Source of the DNA: Elusimicrobiota bacterium
GTDB lineage: Bacteria > Elusimicrobiota > Elusimicrobia > UBA1565 > UBA9628
Direction: 5' to 3'
Length of the DNA: 7,405 bases
NCBI GenBank assembly: GCA_028871595.1
Contig: JAGWMT010000154.1
Location: forward strand, 1-7,405
Position 1 is the stretch's first letter; every line of letters begins with the position of its first letter. Positions 1 to 5,132 of this stretch are shown piece by piece. The notes below the pieces were generated by a model, which saw only the letters and a list, made by a program, of their open reading frames with translations, ran no database searches and was not told the origin of the DNA. The translations under genes were made by a program, and so were the position numbers.

Positions 1-536
1 CGTTCGAGCGCCATCGTCTCGTCCAGGGGCAGTCCGATGCGCACGGTGCCCACGCGCGCGCCCGGCGCCGCGTCGCCCGCGTCCGCGAGAAGGAAGTCGT
101 CCCCGGAACCTTTCGCCGGCGCGGCGAAGACGGGCACGGCCAGGTCCAGAACCGGTTTTCCCATCCGCTCCGCTTCGACCGCCGATTCCCCGTCTGACGC
201 CAGCGCGGCGGCGGTGCGCGCATCGCGATAGACCTTTCCGACCTCGGCGACGTTGGTGTGGCTCAGCACGCGCCCGTCCCGGTCCAATGCGGCGGCGTAG
301 ACGCCGCCGGTGTCGCGCTGAATATCATGCAGAACCGGAAGGAGACGGCGTTCGTCGGTCGCGGAGACGGCGGACGCCAGCGGTCCCAAGGACTGCCGGA
401 CCGCCTCCTCGGCGGACTGACGGATTCGGCTCAGCAAGGCCTGATGGACCGCCCGGCGCGAGTACACGATGATCCCCTCCCCCGCGAAAAGGGAGGCCAA
501 TACGACGCTGAGGATCATCTTGCCGCCGATCTTCAC
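1..536 (-). CDS. Membrane sensor protein, probable sensor histidine kinase (N-terminal part, truncated by window edge)
   Basis: The reading frame runs off the left edge; 178 complete codons are visible. The GTG start overlaps the stop of the upstream binding-protein gene (GTGA, 4 bp shared), with a possible ribosome site AAGGT 5 nt before it. Residues about 7-24 (MILSVVLASLF onward) form one membrane segment or signal anchor. A charged helix follows (about 30-50), then an extracytoplasmic region. That region has the look of a Cache/PDC-type sensor fold: AAALDRDGRVLSHTN near 81-95, EVGKVYRD near 98-104, KPVLDLAVPVF near 127-137 and GTVRIGLPLDE near 163-173. No HAMP, DHp or ATPase domain is inside the window, so the histidine kinase call rests on this architecture and on the operon with a receptor and a binding protein. 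A chemoreceptor or diguanylate cyclase remains possible. It is likely co-transcribed from the promoter before the TonB receptor. Confidence 0.66.
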   Translation of the reverse strand, partial: MKIGGKMILSVVLASLFAGEGIIVYSRRAVHQALLSRIRQSAEEAVRQSLGPLASAVSATDERRLLPVLHDIQRDTGGVYAAALDRDGRVLSHTNVAEVGKVYRDARTAAALASDGESAVEAERMGKPVLDLAVPVFAAPAKGSGDDFLLADAGDAAPGARVGTVRIGLPLDETMALE

Positions 537-1402
537 GGGTAGACCTTGTCCGCGTTCTTGACGACCTCCGCCGGGACGGCCAGCGCGACCGCCTTCGCGG
601 CCGTTTGATTGACGGTCACCCGCACCCGGTCCGAATAAATCTCCGACGGCGGCTTGTTCCCGGCCAGGACGCTTTTCGCGGCGGCGGCCATCGTCCGCCC
701 CATTTCCCGGTAGCCCACGGACACGGCCGCCGTGGCGCCCTGCTCGGCGAGTCCCGCGGTCGGCGCGTAAAACGGGATGCCGTTGTCGTAGGAATACTCC
801 TTGATGATGCTGAAATTGCGCGCATTGACGAGCGCGGGATCCGGCGCCAGCCAGATCGCGTCCTCCCGGCCCATGAGTTCGCGCAGGCGGCCCGGCAGGC
901 CGTCCCCATCTTCGAGCCGCTCCGCGGACACGGCCACGCCCCGCGCCGCGCCGACGCGGACCAGGCGCTCGGCGCTCGCGGCCTGGCCCGCGCTGGACCA
1001 CAGCACCGCCAGCCGCTTCAGGCCCGGCTGGATGGCCGTGAGGATTCGGATCAGCGCTTCCGCCTGGGGTTCCATCATGATCTTGATGGACGTCCCGTCG
1101 TGCGTGTCGCGGCCGACGACCACGCTGGGGGCGACGGCATAGATCAGGACGACCCGGCCGGGATAGCGCGAGACGGCGGCCTTCCCGCCGAACGCCAGGA
1201 CGATATCGGCGGAATCCGGGACCTTGTCGCCCGGCGCCAGGCGCGGCACCGGCCGGCCGAAAGCGGCCTGGAAGCCCTCGTAGACCTCGCGGTAGGCGCT
1301 CTGATCGGAGCTCAGCACCGCGGCGACTTCCTGGCCGCGCGCCCGCGCCGGGAAAACGGCGGCCGCGGCAAGCGCGAGGGTCCAGGGAAGGCCGGACTTC
1401 AA
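533..1402 (-). CDS. Periplasmic ABC-type substrate-binding protein, PF04392/COG2984-like
   Basis: A 289-residue protein starting at TTG, which overlaps the TGA of the TonB receptor gene by 4 bp. The sequence GGTGGGG just upstream could act as a weak ribosome site. This start is chosen because it gives a classical signal peptide (MKSGLPWTLALAAAAVFPAR, cleavage near ARA or ARG at 21-23). No lipobox cysteine follows, so a soluble periplasmic protein is expected. The C-terminal half fits the uncharacterised binding-protein family PF04392: IWLAPDPALVNARN near 183-196, NGIPFYAPT near 207-215, GATAAVSVGYREMGR near 222-236, and VTVNQTAAKAVALAVPAE near 262-279. The ligand cannot be read from sequence. 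No permease or ATPase gene lies beside it. It sits between an outer-membrane receptor and a membrane sensor, which suggests that it presents a ligand to the sensor; that is inference. Confidence 0.85.
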   Translation of the reverse strand: MKSGLPWTLALAAAAVFPARARGQEVAAVLSSDQSAYREVYEGFQAAFGRPVPRLAPGDKVPDSADIVLAFGGKAAVSRYPGRVVLIYAVAPSVVVGRDTHDGTSIKIMMEPQAEALIRILTAIQPGLKRLAVLWSSAGQAASAERLVRVGAARGVAVSAERLEDGDGLPGRLRELMGREDAIWLAPDPALVNARNFSIIKEYSYDNGIPFYAPTAGLAEQGATAAVSVGYREMGRTMAAAAKSVLAGNKPPSEIYSDRVRVTVNQTAAKAVALAVPAEVVKNADKVYP

Positions 1403-3306
1403 AGCGCCCCACCGAATTTCAGCCGGACGCCGCCGGACACGGTGCGCGGCACGGCGAGGGCGTCGGAGAACTCCGCGTGCTCCGGCTTGAGCAGGTTTTG
1501 CCCGGCCACGTAGAGCTCCGCGCTCCGATACCGGGGAATGACGTAGGCCACGCGAGCGTCCAGCCGCCAATACGCGGGAATGGCCACCTCGCTCCCCTGG
1601 TCGGAGATCGAATAGCGGTCCTTGTAGCCCCAATTGCAGCTGACCGAAAATCCCCCGCCCAGGTCGCCCGCCGCGCCGAGATTCAAGGCGTTCGCCGGAG
1701 TATTCCGCGTGATCTCGCCGGTGTTTCCCTTCGCGTCGGTGAGCCGCTCGTGCGCATAATTGGCGTAGAGAAAGCGGCGGGACGCGAGCTGATAGCGCAG
1801 CTGCAGTTCGGCCCCGCGGGCGATGGCCCTGTTGACGTTGGCGAACGTGTTGACGCCCGGCGCCGCCGCCGCGACGATGTCGTCGATATCGTCGATGACG
1901 GTGTAATACAGGTCCGCCTCCGCCGACCAGCGGCGGTCCAGCCAGCTCCCGCGATACCCGGTCTCGTAGGAGGTCAGCGTCTGCGGGCGCAACGCCGGGT
2001 TCCCGTTCAGCGGAGATCCCGACAACTGCGTGGCGGCGTGAAGGAGCCGCAGCGTCGGAACCGTGTGCGCGACGGAGTACGAGAGCCGGAGGGATTGGTC
2101 CGCGGCCGGCCGCCAGATCTGGCTGAATTGATAGTTGGCGTCCGGTCTGCCCGACTGCCTTGTTTCGACGGAGACGGCCCCGACCCAAAGCAATCTCGAG
2201 GCGATCCGCGCGGTCTGGTTGAAGTACGCGCGCCCGTTCTGGTCGCTTGAATGGCCGGCGTACTGCGTGGGCGAGTCCGCGCGGACCGATTGGTAATCGG
2301 CGCCGAAGGTGCTCTGGAGCCGCCCCTCCGCCCAATCGCGGCGATGGAGAACCTGTTCCTCGTATTGCACGACGACGTCCCGATCGGCGCCCCCCGCGGC
2401 GCCGGGGAAAATGCGGCTCGTCGTCTCGCTTCGCGACGTGAAGAATTCGGTGGATGCGTCCTTCCCGTGCGCGCGGATGACCCGCGCCGCCTCATAATGC
2501 TGCGCATAGCGATTCTCGGGACTCTGCGCCGCCGGCACGCCGGCATTCGTCCACGAGCCGCCGGCGTAAGCCTCGATCTCGGTGTCCCGGCCGGCGTTCC
2601 AATGCGCCCGGAAGTTCGCCTTGTGGGAGTGGAAAAAGTCGTTCGCCGCTGTTCCCGCGGCGGCGTCCCGATCGCCCTCTTGGCGGTACTCATGGCTGAG
2701 ACGGTAGGACAACCTTTGGACCGAGGACTCCACCGATTCGGCGGCTTGGACCGTCCCGCGATCGCCGGCGCGGACGTCCGCGGCCGCCCCCTCCACGCCG
2801 TCGGGCTTCGTCGTGATGATGTTGATCACGCCCAGGCCCGCGCCGGACCCGTACAAGGCGGCGTTCGGCCCCCGGATGATCTCGATGCGCGCGATGTCCT
2901 GAATCTGGACGGGAAGCTGATCCCAGTCGGTGCCGCCGTTCAGCGGCGACAGGACTTTCCGCCCGTCCACCAGCACCAGCACGTTGCGCGTGTAGCGCTC
3001 GGCGAACCCGCGTATGGCGACGATGGCGCGATTGCCGCTGGAAGACCGTCCGTCGATGACGTTCATGCCGACGCGGTAGCGAAGCAGGTCCCAAAGATGG
3101 AGCGCTCCGGAGGCCCGGATCTCCTCGGCCGTGACCACGTCGATGGCCACCGGGGACTCGGAAATGGACTGCGGGCGCCGGGTGGCCGTGACGACCTTCG
3201 CCTCCTCCTCGAAGAACTGGAAGGCGTCCGCCGCCGCTCGGGCCGGCGCCGACTGGACCAGGATCAAGAACGCCACGAACAGCCGACCAGGCGCCATTCT
3301 CTTCAT
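1399..3306 (-). CDS. TonB-dependent outer-membrane receptor
   Basis: A 635-residue receptor that should import a scarce ligand across the outer membrane using TonB/ExbBD energy; those partners are not in the window. Residues 1-25 form a signal peptide (hydrophobic 9-20, cleavage near ARA-A). A TonB-box-like KVVTATR lies at 37-43. The plug covers about 50-168: SPVAIDVVTAEEI, IVAIRGFAERYTRNVLVLVDGR, and RIEIIRGPNAALYGSG followed by GVINIITTKP. The rest is a beta-barrel with alternating aromatic strands. The length suits the siderophore/cobalamin/colicin-receptor class, but the substrate is unknown. The barrel's expected terminal aromatic (LKF) is followed by four extra residues, GGAL, whose codons lead into the next gene's start. 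The start at 3306 is supported by a -10 element 6 nt upstream; a second ATG at codon 4 is an alternative. The gene heads an operon with the binding protein and sensor. Confidence 0.96.
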   Translation of the reverse strand: MKRMAPGRLFVAFLILVQSAPARAAADAFQFFEEEAKVVTATRRPQSISESPVAIDVVTAEEIRASGALHLWDLLRYRVGMNVIDGRSSSGNRAIVAIRGFAERYTRNVLVLVDGRKVLSPLNGGTDWDQLPVQIQDIARIEIIRGPNAALYGSGAGLGVINIITTKPDGVEGAAADVRAGDRGTVQAAESVESSVQRLSYRLSHEYRQEGDRDAAAGTAANDFFHSHKANFRAHWNAGRDTEIEAYAGGSWTNAGVPAAQSPENRYAQHYEAARVIRAHGKDASTEFFTSRSETTSRIFPGAAGGADRDVVVQYEEQVLHRRDWAEGRLQSTFGADYQSVRADSPTQYAGHSSDQNGRAYFNQTARIASRLLWVGAVSVETRQSGRPDANYQFSQIWRPAADQSLRLSYSVAHTVPTLRLLHAATQLSGSPLNGNPALRPQTLTSYETGYRGSWLDRRWSAEADLYYTVIDDIDDIVAAAAPGVNTFANVNRAIARGAELQLRYQLASRRFLYANYAHERLTDAKGNTGEITRNTPANALNLGAAGDLGGGFSVSCNWGYKDRYSISDQGSEVAIPAYWRLDARVAYVIPRYRSAELYVAGQNLLKPEHAEFSDALAVPRTVSGGVRLKFGGAL

Positions 3307-3312
3307 GCGTAC

Positions 3313-3318
3313 ATTGTA
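3313..3318 (-). promoter_or_regulatory. -10 element of the TonB receptor operon, predicted leaderless
   Basis: TACAAT on the minus strand differs from TATAAT at one base and is followed by exactly 6 nt and then the ATG at 3306. Transcription would therefore start at or within a base or two of the A of the start codon, leaving no 5' leader. No Shine-Dalgarno sequence lies before the ATG, and no clear TTGACA-like -35 is seen 16-18 bp upstream. The same geometry recurs at the other three first-in-unit genes in the window, which raises confidence in this one. Confidence 0.7.
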
Positions 3319-3342
3319 GTTTATGCCGTTGGCGGCGGGCTG

Positions 3343-3363
3343 AGCTCGGGCTTAACCCGGGCT
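3343..3363. repeat. Inverted repeat in the divergent promoter region (possible operator)
   Basis: The arms AGCTCGGG (3343-3350) and CCCGGGCT (3356-3363) are complementary at 7 of 8 positions around the spacer CTTAA. The repeat lies 25 bp upstream of the TonB receptor -10 element, where a -35 or an activator/repressor site would be expected. Because the flanking genes diverge, a terminator is not needed here, so an operator is the more natural reading. No known regulator motif is recognised. Confidence 0.4.
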
Positions 3364-3383
3364 GAAATGATTTCCGGCCGCCG

Positions 3384-3393
3384 CGCTTAAGCG
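3384..3393. repeat. Perfect 10-bp palindrome CGCTTAAGCG
   Basis: This is a perfect palindrome in the intergenic region between the TonB receptor and the response regulator, about 41 bp upstream of the response regulator -10. It shares the core GCTTAA with the larger inverted repeat, the two cores starting 35 bp apart (3350 and 3385). It could be a second binding site for the same regulator. A chance palindrome of this size in GC-rich DNA is possible. Confidence 0.28.
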
Positions 3394-3434
3394 GTTCATA
3401 AAGCGGGCCTCAGCGCGCCGCAGGCGCCTCTATG

Positions 3435-3440
3435 TATACT
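3435..3440 (+). promoter_or_regulatory. -10 element of the response regulator gene, predicted leaderless
   Basis: TATACT is followed by TGGCTC and then the ATG at 3447. The 6-nt gap places the transcription start at the start codon. No ribosome-binding sequence is present between the hexamer and the ATG, and no -35 consensus is seen at the usual distance. The element also argues against an upstream in-frame ATG at 3432, which would lie before the promoter hexamer. Confidence 0.7.
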
Positions 3441-3446
3441 TGGCTC

Positions 3447-3854
3447 ATGAGCGACAATTCCGACGCATCCTCCGGGCCCATCCGCGTCCTCGTCATCGAT
3501 GACGAAAAAGGGCTGCGCGACATGCTGTCCCACACTTTGCGCCGCCTGACATTCGAGGTCGAGACCGCCGAAGACGGGGAGCGGGGTCTTGCGGCGGCGC
3601 GGCCCGGCGGCTTCGACGTCGTGGTCTGCGATATGATGATGCCCGGCATGAACGGGCTTGAAGTCCTGGAGGCGCTGCGCCGGGAGAAGATTCCGGTCGA
3701 GGCCGTCATGGTCACCGGCTACCCCACCCCCGAAACCGCCGCGCGCGCGGCGGAACTGGGCGCCTTCGACTACCTGGCCAAGCCTTACGACCTGATGGCG
3801 CTGGCCGCCGTGCTGGAAAAGGCCGCGCGGCGCAAACGCGCGCGCGGGCTTTAA
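3447..3854 (+). CDS. Stand-alone response regulator receiver-domain protein
   Basis: A 135-residue protein made of one CheY-like receiver domain with no output domain. Visible landmarks are the acidic pocket D18-D19 in VLVIDDEKG, the phospho-acceptor D62 in VVVCDMMMPGMNG, the switch threonine T90 in VMVTGY, and the conserved lysine K112 in FDYLAKPYD. The receiver resembles those of NtrC-type and hybrid-kinase systems. The last residues (ARRKRARGL) are basic and unstructured. The start at 3447 is chosen because it follows a -10 hexamer and because the receiver fold begins at residue 12 (IRVLVIDD). It is transcribed divergently from the operon that holds the membrane sensor. A partnership with that sensor is plausible but not shown. 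It would act in the cytoplasm through protein-protein contact or as a phosphorelay intermediate. Confidence 0.96.
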   Translation: MSDNSDASSGPIRVLVIDDEKGLRDMLSHTLRRLTFEVETAEDGERGLAAARPGGFDVVVCDMMMPGMNGLEVLEALRREKIPVEAVMVTGYPTPETAARAAELGAFDYLAKPYDLMALAAVLEKAARRKRARGL

Positions 3855-3880
3855 GACGCATCACGGGACCCGGCCAGAAT

Positions 3881-3904
3881 AGGGCGGCCTCTTCGGGCCG
3901 CTCT
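3881..3904. terminator. GC-rich hairpin between convergent genes, possible bidirectional terminator
   Basis: AGGGCGGCC (3881-3889) pairs with GGCCGCTCT (3896-3904) with one G-U wobble, enclosing the loop TCTTCG. An alternative register forms a C(UUCG)G tetraloop at 3891-3896. It sits 26 bp after the response regulator stop and 3 bp before the last codon of the convergent KTSC-like gene. A bidirectional terminator is the natural role. Neither side has a convincing T tract, so intrinsic termination may be weak. Confidence 0.5.
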
Positions 3905-3907
3905 GAT

Positions 3908-4162
3908 TCAGCGGATCTTGCGCAGGAAGCGGTCCTTCAAGTTCGCGTCGATGAAGGTGCCCAAGCCCTTGCCGGCCAAAGCCAGCGTCTTCATCTTGCT
4001 GATGTTGGCGGGATCCGCGCTCTGGTTCGTGTAGCGGTAAACCGTATGATCCGTGAACCGGATCGTCACGCCGTCCTTGCGGAGTTCATACCGCGCCACC
4101 TTGGAGTCGCCGCTGAGATTCTTGTACGCCACGAACGTCTTCCGCCGCTGTTGGGTTGCCAT
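3908..4162 (-). CDS. Small KTSC-like domain protein
   Basis: An 84-residue basic protein (MATQQRRKTFVAYKN...). The central pattern resembles the KTSC domain, first described at the C-terminus of some lysyl-tRNA synthetases and common as small free-standing proteins. It has a short strand SKVARYELRKDGVTIRF (19-35), then DHTVYRYTN (38-46) matching the usual gxvYrY segment, then KTLALAGKGLGTFIDANLK (58-76) matching the usual residue-aGxfin-IK segment. The eponymous KTSC tetrapeptide is not obvious. The molecular function of stand-alone members is unknown; nucleic-acid binding is a common guess. The gene is monocistronic, convergent with the response regulator and divergent from ctaA. The start is supported by a -10-like hexamer 6 nt upstream. 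Confidence 0.72.
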   Translation of the reverse strand: MATQQRRKTFVAYKNLSGDSKVARYELRKDGVTIRFTDHTVYRYTNQSADPANISKMKTLALAGKGLGTFIDANLKDRFLRKIR

Positions 4163-4168
4163 ACGGCC

Positions 4169-4174
4169 AGTATG
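4169..4174 (-). promoter_or_regulatory. -10-like element of the KTSC-like gene, predicted leaderless
   Basis: CATACT on the minus strand is followed by GGCCGT and then the ATG at 4162. The hexamer matches TATAAT at 4 of 6 positions, the weakest of the four in this window, but the 6-nt distance to the start codon is identical to the others. No Shine-Dalgarno sequence lies between the element and the ATG. Confidence 0.52.
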
Positions 4175-4242
4175 CGATAAATGGAGGCCCGCGCCAAGCG
4201 ATATCGCGCGACGGCGCGGCGCGCGGGGCGCCCGTCTTCGTC

Positions 4243-4248
4243 TATAAT
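4243..4248 (+). promoter_or_regulatory. Consensus -10 element of ctaA, predicted leaderless
   Basis: A perfect TATAAT is followed by ATTCCC and then the ATG at 4255, which places the transcription start at the start codon. The upstream 20 bp are almost pure G+C with no -35 consensus. It should drive ctaA and the overlapping CDP-alcohol phosphatidyltransferase gene as one unit. Confidence 0.75.
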
Positions 4249-4254
4249 ATTCCC

Positions 4255-5118
4255 ATGACGACCGTTCCCGCCGCCGTCGCTCCCGCGCGCCGCGCGCTGG
4301 GCCGCTTCAACGCCGCCGCCGCGATGTTCCTGCTCATGGCCGGAGGCATGGTCACGTCCACGAATTCGGGGATGGCGGTTCCCGATTGGCCCCTGTCCTA
4401 CGGGCGCTGGCTTCCCTCCATGGTGGGCGGCGTGTTCTACGAGCACGGGCACCGGATGATCGCCGCGTTCGTGGGGCTGATGATCCTGATCATGGCCTTT
4501 TGGACCCAGTTCGACGAATCCCGTCCCGGCGTGCGCCGCCTGGCCTGGTGGACCTTGTTCGCCGTCTCCCTGCAGGGGGTATTGGGCGGGGTCACCGTGT
4601 TCTTCAATCTCCCCGTCGCCGTCTCCGCGGCGCACGCCACCCTCGGCCAGACCGTGTTCTGCCTGCTGGTGATCATGGCGGAACTGGTGGGCGACGGCGC
4701 GTCCCCCCCGGAGGCGGGAGAGCCCGTCGGCGGCCTCCCCCGGCTGGGCGCGTGGGCGGTGGCCGCGCTCTGGTTCCAGCTGGTCCTCGGCGCGGTGATG
4801 CGCCACGGCGGCGCCGGGGTGGCGTGGCACCTGTGCGGCGCCGTCGTCGCGGCGTCCGCGGCCGGCGTCTTCGGCGCCGCCGTTTTGGCCCGGCGCGAGC
4901 CCGCGCTGCGCGCGCCGGCGGGAGCGCTGCTCCTGTTGCTGGCGACCCAGCTCGCCCTCGGGCTGGCGACCCTCGATTTCCGCTCCATGCCCAGCCCGCG
5001 CACGAACCGGATCATGATCGCGGTCGCCACCACCCACCTGGCCGTCGGAGCGCTGCTCCTGGGCGTGACCGTCCTGCTCACCTTCCGCCTGTACCGCCGC
5101 TCCGCCCTTCCGCGATGA
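4255..5118 (+). CDS. ctaA: Heme A synthase (CtaA/Cox15 family)
   Basis: A 287-residue polytopic membrane protein that oxidises the C8 methyl of heme O to a formyl group, giving heme A for aa3/caa3-type oxidases. About eight hydrophobic segments are visible. Family signatures are GGMVTSTNSGMAVPDWPLSYG (30-50) and FYEHGHRM (61-68) with E63 and H66. Three further histidines fit the family's heme-binding and catalytic set: H127 in SAAHATLGQ, H192 in AWHLCGA, and H261 in TTHLAVGA. The extracytoplasmic loop near 40-52 has no cysteine pair, unlike the Bacillus-type enzyme. The start at 4255 is chosen because it follows a consensus -10 and gives the usual short cytoplasmic N-terminus; extending upstream adds only non-conserved sequence. 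No ctaB (heme O synthase) or oxidase subunit gene is adjacent. Its 3' end overlaps an ATG that leads into the next gene region. Confidence 0.96.
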   Translation: MTTVPAAVAPARRALGRFNAAAAMFLLMAGGMVTSTNSGMAVPDWPLSYGRWLPSMVGGVFYEHGHRMIAAFVGLMILIMAFWTQFDESRPGVRRLAWWTLFAVSLQGVLGGVTVFFNLPVAVSAAHATLGQTVFCLLVIMAELVGDGASPPEAGEPVGGLPRLGAWAVAALWFQLVLGAVMRHGGAGVAWHLCGAVVAASAAGVFGAAVLARREPALRAPAGALLLLLATQLALGLATLDFRSMPSPRTNRIMIAVATTHLAVGALLLGVTVLLTFRLYRRSALPR

Positions 5119-5132
5119 AGAGTCCCTCCTGA
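5115..5132 (+). other. Five-codon mini-ORF (MKSPS) bridging ctaA and the phosphatidyltransferase
   Basis: ATG at 5115 overlaps the ctaA stop as ATGA, the geometry expected for a coupled downstream start, yet the frame ends at TGA 5130-5132 after five codons. That stop overlaps a CTG at 5129 (CTGA) that is in frame with the phosphatidyltransferase. It may be a relay for reinitiation, the true start displaced by a -1 frameshift, or the mark of a one-base deletion in the C run at 5124-5126. Restoring one C would give MKSPLLTRP continuous with the downstream frame. Confidence 0.4.

Noticed and set aside
605..1513. Plus-strand open frame (302 codons) opposite the binding protein
   Set aside because: Compositionally an antisense shadow with arginine-rich, motif-free translation; the opposite strand has a recognisable protein family.
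1403..2335. Upstream extension of the binding-protein frame to an ATG at 2335
   Set aside because: This part is an arginine-rich out-of-frame reading of the receptor. The TTG at 1402 gives a proper signal peptide.
2251..3390. Long plus-strand open frame (379 codons) opposite the TonB receptor
   Set aside because: Antisense to a clear receptor gene, rich in R/G/P/A, with no recognisable motif and no promoter or ribosome site. It is a by-product of high GC content.
3432..3446. Upstream ATG start (MYTWL) for the response regulator
   Set aside because: It overlaps the -10 hexamer TATACT; the receiver fold begins after the ATG at 3447, which has the promoter spacing seen at the other genes.
3855..3880. 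Possible small RNA gene in the convergent gap after the response regulator
   Set aside because: The gap is only 53 bp and its one structure is better explained as a terminator hairpin.
4156..4254. Upstream extension of ctaA to an ATG at 4156
   Set aside because: It would cross the KTSC-like gene start and the consensus -10 at 4243; the added residues resemble nothing in the family.
4066..5037. Minus-strand open frame (323 codons) opposite ctaA
   Set aside because: Gln/Gly/Arg-rich shadow of ctaA, which carries conserved histidines and membrane segments.
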